A stretch of DNA of 64,000 nt from the NCBI GenBank assembly GCA_002270465.1, contig NQOF01000009.1:108043-172042 (forward strand), in the 5' to 3' direction. Made by a program: the position numbers and the translations under genes. Under the pieces are notes generated by a model. The model was not told the origin of the DNA. It ran no database searches and saw only the letters and a list, made by a program, of their open reading frames with translations. Positions 51,725 to 60,115 of the stretch are shown here, piece by piece. This DNA comes from Blautia hominis (lineage in GTDB: Bacteria > Bacillota > Clostridia > Lachnospirales > Lachnospiraceae). Numbering within the stretch: the stretch's first letter is position 1; each line of letters starts with the position of its first letter.

Positions 51725-52579
51725 TCAATACTCGTTAGGTAATTCGTCGATCTCGTCGCAGCGGAATACCGGTCCGTCTTTGCACACATATTTGGAACCG
51801 ATATTACAGCGGCCGCATTTGCCTACGCCGCATTTCATACGGAGTTCTAGTGTTGTGTAGACCTGCTCTTTAGAGAATCCCATCTCCTGGAGGGCTGCCA
51901 GCACGAACTTGATCATGATCGGCGGTCCGCAGACAAGGGCTGTCTTGTCTGTGGTGAATCCCACCTCTTTTAAGTAGTTGGGTACAAATCCCACATGGCC
52001 GTCCCAGCCTTCCTGTTCCCGGTCAATGGTCAGATATACGTTCACACCCTCTGTCTTCATCCAGACTTCCTGTATCTCTTTTAACTGGACCAGATCGTCT
52101 GCGGAACGGGAACCATAGAGAATATCCACGGTTCCGTAGTTCTCTCTGTTATCCAGCACATAGTTGATAACAGAGCGAAGAGGTGCAAGACCGATACCGC
52201 CTGCAATAAACAGCAGGTTCTGGCCTTTTAACTCGGTCTCTACCGGGAAATGGTTACCGTACGGACCTCTCACCGTAATCTCGTCGCCAACCTCAAGGCT
52301 GTGAAGATAATCTGTGAGGATACCGCATTTCTTGATGCTGAATTCCTGGAATTCTTTATTTGTGGGTGAGGAAGTAATGGAAAACATACCTTCACTGATG
52401 CCCGGTGCACACACCATGGCACACTGTCCGGGCATATGTTCAAAAAGCTTTCCGCCCTCCGGTGCATTTACCCGGAAGGTCTTTACGTCCGGTGTCTCCT
52501 GGCGGATATCTGTTATGACTCCCACCTGAGGAATCAGCGTATCCAGCGTATAATTTTTATGACAGGTACATTCGCTCAT
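51725..52579 (-). CDS. flxA: FlxA-like FAD/NAD-binding oxidoreductase subunit
   Basis: The 284-residue flavoprotein has FAD-binding VRGPYGNHFP (about 106-115), NAD-binding LLFIAGGIGLAPLRS (about 124-138), ALVCGPPIMIKF and a C-terminal 2Fe-2S-type MKCGVGKCGRCNIG cluster motif. It is the AsrB/hydrogenase-gamma type unit that oxidises NADH in FlxABCD-HdrABC complexes. Its ATG shares a base with the stop of the flxB-like gene. It is a paralogue of asrB at 8.5 kb. Symbol given by analogy. Confidence 0.85.
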   Translation of the reverse strand: MSECTCHKNYTLDTLIPQVGVITDIRQETPDVKTFRVNAPEGGKLFEHMPGQCAMVCAPGISEGMFSITSSPTNKEFQEFSIKKCGILTDYLHSLEVGDEITVRGPYGNHFPVETELKGQNLLFIAGGIGLAPLRSVINYVLDNRENYGTVDILYGSRSADDLVQLKEIQEVWMKTEGVNVYLTIDREQEGWDGHVGFVPNYLKEVGFTTDKTALVCGPPIMIKFVLAALQEMGFSKEQVYTTLELRMKCGVGKCGRCNIGSKYVCKDGPVFRCDEIDELPNEY

Positions 52580-53619
52580 TATTTGTCACCTCCCTGTTTC
52601 TGAAAGGATTTGATAACTTTCACAATATTTAAGGAAGCCGGGCATTTTTCCACACATCTGCCGCAGCCTACACAGGAATACATCCCGTCATTGTTTGCCG
52701 GGAAATATACCAGTTTATGCATAAATCTCTGGCGGAAACGCTGCATCTGGCTTGTACGGTTGTTTCCGTGAGCCATCATGGTGAAATCTGAGTACATGCA
52801 GGAATCCCAGCAGCGGTATCTCTTGATCCCATGGCCTGTGTCATAATCCTTGATGTCATAGCACTGGCAGGTGGGACATACAAAGGTACAGGTACCGCAC
52901 GCCAGACAAGGCTTGTACAGCTCTTCCCAAAGTTCAGAATTGAATTTTTCATTTAACATATCCCCATTCCATCCTTCCAGGGAAAGATTGGTATAAGGAA
53001 GTTTTTCAACAATTGCGCGGATGGAAGCTTTCTCTTCCTCCACTTTCTTTTCCGCATCAGCATCGGCCTGCGTCAAAAGGCTGTCCACAGATTTTGTAAG
53101 GGCTTCTCCCTTCTCTGTAAGAGGATTCCAGTAAAGCGCATCTCCCGCCATCCATACAGCTACATCCGCTGCAGGCTCTGCGCAGTCCACGCCAAACACC
53201 TTACAGAAGCAGGTTTCCTCCGGTTCATGACACGCCATGGCTACGATGGTCCCATGTTCACGTCTTGCCGCATAAAAGGAATCCACCGGATCAGCTAAAA
53301 ATACTTTATCTAAAACTTCCACGCCCTTCACGTCACAGGCTTTCATTCCAAATACCACGAAATCCTGCTCTTTCAGTGCTTCCGGTTCAATGGTCAGTTT
53401 TTTCCCGTCTTTTTTGCAGGTATACAAATCCTCACTCTGAGGGAAAAATACGTCTTTGGGGGATTTCACTGTCTTCAGTGTATCCAGGTCAACCTCCGCG
53501 TCCTCACTCCATGCCCTGAAGTTCACCTGTCCGCTCACCTTTACCGGGACATATAATTCCTGGGCACCGGCAATTAACTGGAATAATGCCGCCAGATTTT
53601 CTTTTGCTGTCTTATACAT
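52579..53619 (-). CDS. flxB: FlxB-like iron-sulfur protein
   Basis: The 346-residue protein resembles AsrA and hydrogenase beta subunits: a long N-terminal domain and two [4Fe-4S] motifs, CLACGTCTFVCPTCQCY (about 238-254) and CVGCGRCVEKCP (about 318-329). It likely relays electrons from FlxA towards FlxC/FlxD and the Hdr core. RBS AAGGGG precedes the ATG, 3 bases after the flxC-like gene. It has 1-base overlap with flxA. Symbol given by analogy. Confidence 0.82.
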   Translation of the reverse strand: MYKTAKENLAALFQLIAGAQELYVPVKVSGQVNFRAWSEDAEVDLDTLKTVKSPKDVFFPQSEDLYTCKKDGKKLTIEPEALKEQDFVVFGMKACDVKGVEVLDKVFLADPVDSFYAARREHGTIVAMACHEPEETCFCKVFGVDCAEPAADVAVWMAGDALYWNPLTEKGEALTKSVDSLLTQADADAEKKVEEEKASIRAIVEKLPYTNLSLEGWNGDMLNEKFNSELWEELYKPCLACGTCTFVCPTCQCYDIKDYDTGHGIKRYRCWDSCMYSDFTMMAHGNNRTSQMQRFRQRFMHKLVYFPANNDGMYSCVGCGRCVEKCPASLNIVKVIKSFQKQGGDK

Positions 53620-53622
53620 ACA

Positions 53623-54672
53623 TTATCCCCTTTCTGCCACAATGCCTGGCTCTACGTCATCAAATGTAAAGTTTGTCAGCGGCCCTTTTGAATCTGTATC
53701 CTCGCCGGCCTGATATTCTCCGTAGAATTCATCAATATCCTTGATAAATTTCCGGTTAAACAGATGAAGGGGAATTCCCTGGGGACATACACGGCTGCAT
53801 TCTCCGCAGTCTGTGCAGCGCCCTGCCACATGGAACGCGCGGATGATATGGAACATCTTCTCCTCAAAGGAATCCGCATTGGCCTTCTGGGAACTGTCAA
53901 ACTTGTTGCTGTCAAATACACATTTTCTGCAGCTGCATGCAGGACATACATTTCTGCAGGCATTACAGCGGATACATTTGCTTAACTCATTCTGGAAAAA
54001 TGCGAATTTCTCCTCCGGGCTCATGGCCTCAATGGCCGCCACACCGTCAAAACGTTCTGCATCCTTTGTCTCTTTTGATTCTCCGATCAGCTCATCGTAA
54101 ATCTTATGTTCTTTGCCCTTGCAGACATGGCATCTCTCCAGCATGGCATCTGCGTAGGAACATGTTTTCTCTCCGTAAAGAGTCCGGATGGCAAGTGTGT
54201 CCGCTTCCTCTGTGATCTCTGCCCCGGAAATGCTCTCGATTCCCTTAATCCCCATGCCCTTGATCTTTTCAATATCCAGCTTGCCTTTGCAGCCAACGCC
54301 TATAATATAGGCTTTTTCCCTGTCGACCCTATGCTCCTTAATGAGCTGGTTAAAGCTGTAAGTGTCACATGGTTTCAGACATACAAGGGTCTTCCCCTCC
54401 AGCTTGGAAGCCTCGATCATATATTTGCTTAAATTGGCTCCGCAGAACCCGTTGTACACGAAGTTCTCAAAGTCCTCTTCTTTTTCAAAATAAGCCGGTT
54501 CCGGATTATAAGGCAGGTCTCCCGCTTTCCAGCCGAGGACACGGGCCACGGTACCGTCCGCTAACAGCTCTTTTGCACGGTTTATCACTCGAGTCTGCGA
54601 CTCTCGTTGTTCTGCAGTCGCCAAATGTGAGCAAGCTCCCACTTGGCTCGTTGCTGCTACAAGTTCCTGCAT
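53623..54672 (-). CDS. flxC: FlxC-like iron-sulfur protein with in-frame repeat insertion
   Basis: The 349-residue protein has an alpha/beta N-terminal part (KPCDTYSFNQLIKEHRVD, VGCKG), then cysteine clusters: CHVCKG (about 184-189), CIRCNACRNVCPACSCRKC (about 234-252) and CTDCGECSRVCP (about 283-294). It fits the hydrogenase/Flx Fe-S relay subunits. The start at 54672 follows GGAGGATTTGAG and overlaps flxD by 16 bases. Residues 6-29 (AATSQVGACSHLATAEQRES...) look foreign to the family and derive from a palindromic DNA element; the frame is kept. Confidence 0.8.
   Translation of the reverse strand: MQELVAATSQVGACSHLATAEQRESQTRVINRAKELLADGTVARVLGWKAGDLPYNPEPAYFEKEEDFENFVYNGFCGANLSKYMIEASKLEGKTLVCLKPCDTYSFNQLIKEHRVDREKAYIIGVGCKGKLDIEKIKGMGIKGIESISGAEITEEADTLAIRTLYGEKTCSYADAMLERCHVCKGKEHKIYDELIGESKETKDAERFDGVAAIEAMSPEEKFAFFQNELSKCIRCNACRNVCPACSCRKCVFDSNKFDSSQKANADSFEEKMFHIIRAFHVAGRCTDCGECSRVCPQGIPLHLFNRKFIKDIDEFYGEYQAGEDTDSKGPLTNFTFDDVEPGIVAERG
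54586..54657 (-). repeat. Palindromic in-frame insertion within flxC
   Basis: On the coding strand two hairpins follow each other: GCCAAGTGGGAGC pairs with GCTCACATTTGGC, and GAGTC-GCA-GACTC lies within CGAGAGTCGCAGACTCGAG. The segment separates MQELV from the natural-looking NRAKELLADGTVARVLGW. It adds about 24 codons without a stop. This is like the Rickettsia palindromic elements that enter genes in frame, but unrelated in sequence. Confidence 0.65.
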
Positions 54673-55103
54673 CTCAAATCCTCCAATCTTACATTCTTGC
54701 CCAGAGAGCGTACTTTTTCCACAAACTCGTTCATGGTGGTGGAGAATTTTACACCCTCTGCTGCGGACACCCATTCCACACGGGTACGTCCGTTTTCCAC
54801 ACCGATATAATCCAGCATGGAGAATAAAAGTGTCATACGCCTTCTGGCATAGTAATTTCCTGTGCTGTAATGACAGTCTCCCGGATGACATCCACAGAGG
54901 ATCACCCCGTCTGCACCTTTCTCAAATGCCCGCAGAATGAACATGGGATTTACACGGCAGGAACATGGCACGCGGATGATCTTAACATCTGCAGGGTAAG
55001 CCAGACGGCTGCTGCCGGCCAGGTCCGCGCCTGCATAACTGCACCAGTTACAGCAGAATGCCACAATTTTAGGCCTGAATTCTTCTTTTGCTTCTATCGA
55101 CAT
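54657..55103 (-). CDS. flxD: FlxD/MvhD-like subunit (methyl-viologen hydrogenase delta family)
   Basis: The 148-residue protein has the MvhD (PF02662) cysteine pattern: AFCCNWCSYAGAD (about 14-26), RVPCSCRVNP (about 43-52) and ILCGCHPGDCHYSTGN (about 66-81). MvhD/FlxD subunits carry a [2Fe-2S] cluster and pass electrons into HdrA, the bifurcating flavoprotein. The ATG at 55103 has GGAGGTGG before it; a longer frame has no such site. It overlaps hdrA by 10 bases upstream and flxC by 16 downstream. Confidence 0.9.
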   Translation of the reverse strand: MSIEAKEEFRPKIVAFCCNWCSYAGADLAGSSRLAYPADVKIIRVPCSCRVNPMFILRAFEKGADGVILCGCHPGDCHYSTGNYYARRRMTLLFSMLDYIGVENGRTRVEWVSAAEGVKFSTTMNEFVEKVRSLGKNVRLEDLRCRNL

Positions 55104-57082
55104 ATTGCATCCACCTCCGCTATGATCTGTCTGTTGGAGAATCCCTGTAAATCCATGGCTCCTGACGGGCAGGCAACTGTGCAGGCTCCGCATCCCTGAC
55201 ACAGTGCATTGTTCACGACTGCAATGCGGCGTGTCTCGCGGATACCGTGGTCATTCACCTCTTTCTCCTCATAGGTGATGGCACCGTAAGGACACACATT
55301 TGCACAGGTGGAACATCCGTTGCAGAGAAGTTCATCGGATTTGGCTGTACATGGGTTGGTCATCAGTTTATCTTTTGCAAGGAGTCCGATGGCTTTCACC
55401 GCTGCAGCACCTGCCTGAGAAACGGTCTCCGGAATATCCTTTGGTCCCTGGCATACGCCTGACAGGAAAATACCTGCTGTGGGGGATTCCACCGGACGAA
55501 GCTTGGGATGTGCCTCTGTCAGGAAGTTATTGGTGTCAATGCTGGCTGTGAGCATGGTAGCAATCTTTCTCACAGAGGGGTCCGGTTCAATGGCTGTGGC
55601 CAGGACCACCATGTCTGCTTCCATGAGGATCTGCTTGTTATCAATGAGGTCAACGCCCTTTACGAGTAACTGTCCGTCTGGCTGGGGAGCGACTTTTCCC
55701 ACCTGGCCTTTGATGTAGTTCACACCGTATTCCTCCACGGCTCTTCTGTAGAATTCATCAAAGTTTTTGCCCGGGGTACGGACATCAATATAAAATACAG
55801 TCACGTTCACATCCGGATACTTGTCGCGGATCAGCATGGCATGTTTTGCTGTGTACATACAGCAGATCTTAGAACAATAGCTCTTTCCCCGCTTGTCTGC
55901 GCAGCGGCTGCCCACGCACTGGATAAACACCATATTCTTGGGGGCTTTTCCGTCAGACATGCGCTCCAGATGGCCTTTGGTGGGTCCTGCTGCGTTCATG
56001 ATACGCTCCAGCTCCAGGGATGTGATAACATCCTTGCTCTGGTTGTATGCATACTCATCGTAATTGTCCAGTTTGATGGTATCAAAACCGGTGGCAACTA
56101 CAATGGCACCGTACTTCTCTGTAACGATCTCATCCTTCTGCTCATAATCAATGGCACCTGCCTGGCATACCTTGGCACAGACACCGCATTTTCCTGTTTT
56201 GAACTTAATACAGTTCTCCCTGTCAATTACCGGGACATTGGGGATAGCCTGGGCAAATGGTGTGTAGATGGCGCTTCTTGTGTTCAGCCCTCTGTTAAAT
56301 TCATTTGCATTTTTCTTGGAGGGGCATTTCTCCTGGCAGACACCGCAGCCTGTACACTTGTCCATATCTACGCTTCTGGCTTTCTTGCGGATATCCACAG
56401 TAAAATCACCCACAAAGCCGGAAACCTTTTCCACTTCACTGTATGTATAAATGTTGATCTTCTCATGGGCAGATGCTTCCACCATCTTTGGTGTCAGGAT
56501 ACATGCGGAACAGTCAAGGGTTGGGAATGTCTTGTCAAGCTGTGACATCCTTCCTCCGATACTTGGGGTCTTCTCCACAATATCCACTTCATATCCGGCC
56601 TCTGCAATATCCAGCGCCGTCTGGATACCTGCAATACCCCCGCCGATCACAAGTGCACGTTTGGTTACAAGGCTCTCTCCCGGCTTCAGGGATGCGTTTA
56701 AGTTTACTTTGGCGATTGCCGCTCTTGCAAGGATGACTGCCTTCTTGGTGGCCTCCTCCATGTCCTTATGGATCCAGGAACAATGTTCACGGATATTGGC
56801 AACCTCCACCATGTATGGATTCAGGCCGGCTCTCTCCGCTGCTTTTCGGAAAGTGGTCTCATGCATACGCGGTGAACAGGAACATACTACAAGTCCTGTA
56901 AGCTTCTCATTTTTTATGGCCTCTGCAATCTTGGACTGTCCCGCCTCGGAACACATATACTGATAGTCTTCCGCATGGACAACTCCCGGCTCCATTTTAG
57001 CCATTTCCACTACTTTTTTCACATCTACCGTGGCGGCAATGTTACTGCCGCAATGACAGACAAATACACCTATTCTCTGCAC
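55094..57082 (-). CDS. hdrA: HdrA-like electron-bifurcating flavoprotein
   Basis: The 662-residue protein shows the full HdrA order: an N-terminal VFVCHCGSNIAATVDV, an FAD fold GGGIAGIQTALDIAEAGY (about 150-167), DCSACILTPKM (about 196-206), CTGCGVCQEKCP and CGVCAKVCQAGAI ferredoxin motifs in the middle, and a C-terminal pair CNGCSTCANVCP and CQGCGACTVACP. HdrA carries the bifurcating FAD and reduces ferredoxin while sending the second electron to HdrB. It starts at GTG behind AGGAGGTGAGG. It lies 6 bases after hdrC. Confidence 0.93.
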   Translation of the reverse strand: MQRIGVFVCHCGSNIAATVDVKKVVEMAKMEPGVVHAEDYQYMCSEAGQSKIAEAIKNEKLTGLVVCSCSPRMHETTFRKAAERAGLNPYMVEVANIREHCSWIHKDMEEATKKAVILARAAIAKVNLNASLKPGESLVTKRALVIGGGIAGIQTALDIAEAGYEVDIVEKTPSIGGRMSQLDKTFPTLDCSACILTPKMVEASAHEKINIYTYSEVEKVSGFVGDFTVDIRKKARSVDMDKCTGCGVCQEKCPSKKNANEFNRGLNTRSAIYTPFAQAIPNVPVIDRENCIKFKTGKCGVCAKVCQAGAIDYEQKDEIVTEKYGAIVVATGFDTIKLDNYDEYAYNQSKDVITSLELERIMNAAGPTKGHLERMSDGKAPKNMVFIQCVGSRCADKRGKSYCSKICCMYTAKHAMLIRDKYPDVNVTVFYIDVRTPGKNFDEFYRRAVEEYGVNYIKGQVGKVAPQPDGQLLVKGVDLIDNKQILMEADMVVLATAIEPDPSVRKIATMLTASIDTNNFLTEAHPKLRPVESPTAGIFLSGVCQGPKDIPETVSQAGAAAVKAIGLLAKDKLMTNPCTAKSDELLCNGCSTCANVCPYGAITYEEKEVNDHGIRETRRIAVVNNALCQGCGACTVACPSGAMDLQGFSNRQIIAEVDAICR

Positions 57083-57088
57083 TTAACC

Positions 57089-57478
57089 TCACCTCCTGTA
57101 TCTTCTGAATGCACTGACTAAAAGCTGCTGGGGAAGTTCCGGGTCCAAAAGCTCGGGGATCTCGTCAGCCGTCAGATAATCCCCGCCCTTTTCACGGACA
57201 ACCAGCTGTCTTGCCGCGTCAATAAGTTTACCAGGCTTCACATCCCTTGGGCAGCGCTCCACGCACGCAAAACAGGAAAGGCATTTCCAGAGGGATTTTG
57301 AATTTACCAGGGACTCAATGTCTTCATTCTGCACATAAGATACAAACTGATGAGGTTTGATATCCATTTCGTTGTAGGATGGACATGACGCAGAACACTT
57401 GCCGCATTTCATACATTTCAGCGGATTGACGCCGCTGATCTCCTTTATCATTTCAGCCTGTTTCTTTGGAGTATTCAT
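57089..57478 (-). CDS. hdrC: HdrC-like iron-sulfur relay subunit
   Basis: The 129-residue protein carries two [4Fe-4S] motifs, CMKCGKCSASCP (about 19-30) and CLSCFACVERCPRD (about 63-76), as in HdrC. It links HdrA to HdrB in the cytosol. The ATG overlaps the hdrB stop by 4 bases (ATGA). Size and motif spacing match family members closely. Confidence 0.92.
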   Translation of the reverse strand: MNTPKKQAEMIKEISGVNPLKCMKCGKCSASCPSYNEMDIKPHQFVSYVQNEDIESLVNSKSLWKCLSCFACVERCPRDVKPGKLIDAARQLVVREKGGDYLTADEIPELLDPELPQQLLVSAFRRYRR

Positions 57479-58275
57479 GCTTTTGCCACCTCCTCTTTCA
57501 CGCCCAGAGCTTCTGCCAGGAGCTCTGTAAAATAAAATACAGGAAGTTTGCTGCCGCTTGTGCTCTTATTCAAGTTATACAGGCATAATGGACAGGCAGT
57601 GATCAGCATATCTGCTCCAAAACCGGATGCGCTTTCCATGATCTTGTCAGACATGGTCTTTGACATCTCTTTTTCTTTCAGGGATATGTAGCCGCCGCAG
57701 CATTCATTTCTGTATGGATAGATAACCGGTTCTGCTCCGATGGCCCGGATGAAATCCTCAATGATGGCGGGATTCTCCGGATCATCAAATTGCAGAAGCG
57801 TGCTTGGACGAAGGAGCAGACATCCGTAATAAGCGCCTATCTTTTTCCCGGTAAGCGGAGCGGTTACTTTCTCCTTTAACGTGTCGAAACCTATGCGGTC
57901 ACGGAGTACCTCCAGAAAATGGAGCACTGACGTCTCACCTGCATAGGGTTCCTCAAGCTGCATATAATTATTGGCTCTGGTGCGGATGTCATCTACATTC
58001 TTCATATCATCGTTGACACGTTTGATCACATGATGACAGGCAGAACAGAGCGTTACCAGATCCTGGCCTTTTTCTTTGGCCTCGTTGAGAGCACGGACGG
58101 AAGAAAGTTTTGTGGCGATCTCATCAGTACCCAGCGGATAAACGCCGCCGCAGCACTGCCAGTTTTCAATTTCTTCCAGTTCAAATCCCAGTGCCCTTGC
58201 AGAAGCTCTGGCATAAGCATCCAGTTCCACTGCTTTTGTCTTCAGGGTACACCCCGGATAATAACTGTACTTCAT
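57475..58275 (-). CDS. hdrB: HdrB-like subunit with two CCG domains
   Basis: The 266-residue protein has two cysteine-rich CCG domains: YYPGC (6-9) with NWQCCGGVYPL (about 39-49) and LCSACHHV, then CLLLRP with NECCGGYISL and ACPLCLYN. In methanogens these bind two non-cubane [4Fe-4S] clusters that reduce the heterodisulfide. The CoM/CoB heterodisulfide is not expected here, so the natural acceptor is open. It is the first gene of the Hdr-Flx unit, 87 bases after ldh, behind a hairpin and an AGGAGGAACT site. Confidence 0.93.
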   Translation of the reverse strand: MKYSYYPGCTLKTKAVELDAYARASARALGFELEEIENWQCCGGVYPLGTDEIATKLSSVRALNEAKEKGQDLVTLCSACHHVIKRVNDDMKNVDDIRTRANNYMQLEEPYAGETSVLHFLEVLRDRIGFDTLKEKVTAPLTGKKIGAYYGCLLLRPSTLLQFDDPENPAIIEDFIRAIGAEPVIYPYRNECCGGYISLKEKEMSKTMSDKIMESASGFGADMLITACPLCLYNLNKSTSGSKLPVFYFTELLAEALGVKEEVAKA

Positions 58276-58294
58276 AGTTCCTCCTAATAATCCC

Positions 58295-58357
58295 GGAAAC
58301 GGAACAGTACCCTCATAGCTGCCGCTTGGCGGACCAGAGGATACTGAACCGTTTTCC
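58295..58357 (-). promoter_or_regulatory. Hairpin between ldh and hdrB
   Basis: GGAAACGGAACAGTACCCTC (58295-58314) pairs imperfectly with the arm at 58337-58357 (GAGG, ATACTG, ACCG, TTTTCC), and CCGC/GCGG lies inside. The structure fills almost the whole 87-base gap. It may terminate or attenuate ldh transcripts, or protect the hdr mRNA 5' end. No clear T-run follows on the minus strand. Confidence 0.45.
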
Positions 58358-58362
58358 TGTTT

Positions 58363-59310
58363 CTACAGTTCTATCTGTTTGATAACTTCTTTCAGTGCAT
58401 TGGCACTTGCCTGAAGTTTTGCAATCTCTTCTTTGTTCATCCGCATCGGCACTTTCCCCTGGATACCATTAGGTCCAACCAGAGTCAGTGTGCTCACGCA
58501 GACATCCTCAATGCCGTATTCACCGTGCATCATAGAGGAAACGGTTGCAATGGAGTCAGAAGATGCCAGCAGGATTCCGCACAGCTTACATACTGCTGCA
58601 GATACTGCGTAGAAGGTGGCTCCTTTGTTTGCGATCACCTTGCCGCCGGACTTCTGAACATAAGTCAGCATTTCTTCCTTGTCAAGCTCTTCTACATCCT
58701 TGCCAAGGTTCTTAGCCAGCTCGTAATACTCATCAAGGCTTACACCTGATATATATGCGCCCGTCCAGGGAATGAAGGAAGTGTCACCGTGCTCACCAAA
58801 TACATAAGCGTGGATATTCTTCTGAGCAACTTTAAAGTGTTCAGAGAGTCCGCAGCGGAGACGTGCAGTATCCAGAATCGTTCCGGAACCGATAATCTGA
58901 TTCTCCGGCAGTCCTGAAATCTTTGTAAACACATAAGTCATAATGTCAACAGGATTGCTTACGATGATGTAAAGAGCATTCGGTGCAGCTTTTACGATTT
59001 CCGGTGTGATGCTCTTTAAAATATTTACATTGGTCTGTGTCAGCTCAATTCTAGTCTGACCCGGTTTGCGGGCAATTCCTGATGTGATAATTACGATATC
59101 GGAATCCTTAGCATCCTCGTATTCGCCTGCAACAATATTAATGGGATCGCGGAAACAGGTTCCCTGCGCAATATCCATTACTTCCCCTGCAACTTTTTCC
59201 TTGTTGATATCAATCAATACAATCTCTGATGCGATATCCCCGTTTGATAATGTGTAAGCAATCGTTGAGCCAACGCTTCCGGCTCCGATGACAGTAATTT
59301 TACTACTCAT
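58363..59310 (-). CDS. ldh: L-lactate dehydrogenase
   Basis: The 315-residue protein has the NAD motif VIGAGSVGSTIAY (6-18), the specificity loop IARKPGQTR with Gln where malate dehydrogenases have Arg, NPVDIMTYV, and catalytic His in VFGEHGDTSF. It interconverts pyruvate and lactate with NADH. RBS AAAGGAG precedes the ATG. It lies 87 bases before the Hdr-Flx genes, possibly in one unit. It may consume or supply NADH for that complex; this link is inference. Confidence 0.93.
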   Translation of the reverse strand: MSSKITVIGAGSVGSTIAYTLSNGDIASEIVLIDINKEKVAGEVMDIAQGTCFRDPINIVAGEYEDAKDSDIVIITSGIARKPGQTRIELTQTNVNILKSITPEIVKAAPNALYIIVSNPVDIMTYVFTKISGLPENQIIGSGTILDTARLRCGLSEHFKVAQKNIHAYVFGEHGDTSFIPWTGAYISGVSLDEYYELAKNLGKDVEELDKEEMLTYVQKSGGKVIANKGATFYAVSAAVCKLCGILLASSDSIATVSSMMHGEYGIEDVCVSTLTLVGPNGIQGKVPMRMNKEEIAKLQASANALKEVIKQIEL

Positions 59311-59929
59311 GCTTGCTCCTTTCCCCTTCCATATGGGCTGTTGTTATTGTCTTTTTTTTAACAAATAAAGTTCAAAAAAATATGAAATCACAAATTCCGT
59401 CTTATTGAGTATAGGATTCCGTTAAAGTATCTTTACTCAATTGCCCCAGATTCTAGGGGTTTGGTGTTGAATTTGATTTCGCGTTACTGATTTAGGATAT
59501 CATATTGATAAGAAATTAACAACAACTTTTTAACGATTTTTTGTATTTTTTTGTCTTATCTACCACGTTAATGTGCGAAATTATTTTTCTGACAATTTCT
59601 GGCCTGCCGCGTGCCATACAAAAAGGGAAACTTCTTGATTTTTATGTATTTTTCTGCGTGCAATTTATTTTTAGACCTTTTTTATCCATTATTTTATGGC
59701 TTTTTTTCCGGATTTTTATGTCTTATTTTATCTATGTATACAAAAAACACTAACTGCTTTTTTCTTTATTTTTCATACATTTTAAAGGTGTGCTTTCATG
59801 TACAGCGCATGTAAAAAAAGGATTGCCCCAGTTGGTTCATACATTTAAGAACCCACAGAGCAACCCTTTCTATTATATCAAACGTGTTAGTTAGATAACC
59901 ATTCTATAATGCCCACAATGAAACTGTGA
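59311..59929. other. AT-rich intergenic region without a convincing gene
   Basis: About 620 bases of T-rich sequence upstream of ldh. It includes an inverted repeat TTGAGTA (59405-59411)/TACTCAA (59434-59440) and a CCCC/GGGG hairpin (about 59443-59458), which may belong to the ldh promoter region. A 70-codon plus-strand frame at 59541 is just hydrophobic low-complexity translation of T-runs and has no RBS. A terminator for the two-component operon lies at its right end. Confidence 0.6.
59817..59870 (-). terminator. Terminator of the rightmost two-component operon
   Basis: On the minus strand AAAGGGTTGC pairs with GCAATCCTTT at nine of ten positions, with GGTTC/GAACC inside, and is followed by a run of seven T residues when the stem end is included (59813-59819). 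The MITE-like copy C lies between it and the kinase stop codon. Confidence 0.72.
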
Positions 59930-60091
59930 TTACTATTCACAGCCCTGCAAAAAACGCAGTTCTGTAAACAGTAACACGCTTCGCGATGCACAGATATGGA
60001 GCATTCTGCCCCATATCGCACCGGCTGCCTCGGGATTTTCATGCGCAAGCGCATAAAAACAACTCGCGGGATAACAGCCGTGAATAGTAAC
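59930..60091 (-). mobile_element. MITE-like repeat, complete copy C with target duplication
   Basis: A 162-bp non-coding element with terminal inverted repeats TTACTATTCACAGCCCTG (left) and TTACTATTCACGGCTG (right, reverse complement). It is flanked by AAACTGTGA at 59921-59929 and again at 60092-60100, an 8-9 bp target duplication. Internal hairpins match copy A. It lies 24 bases behind the histidine kinase stop. No transposase is in view, so it would be mobilised in trans. Confidence 0.85.
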
Positions 60092-60115
60092 AAACTGTGA
60101 TCCATTTTCATTGTA

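Noticed and set aside
58363-59310. Malate dehydrogenase instead of lactate dehydrogenase
   Set aside because: Attractive next to fumarase, but the specificity loop reads KPGQTR (Gln), typical of lactate dehydrogenase; malate enzymes have Arg there.
59541-59753. Hydrophobic 70-codon frame upstream of ldh
   Set aside because: Produced by T-rich DNA; no RBS, low complexity, and an overlapping frame looks equally hydrophobic.
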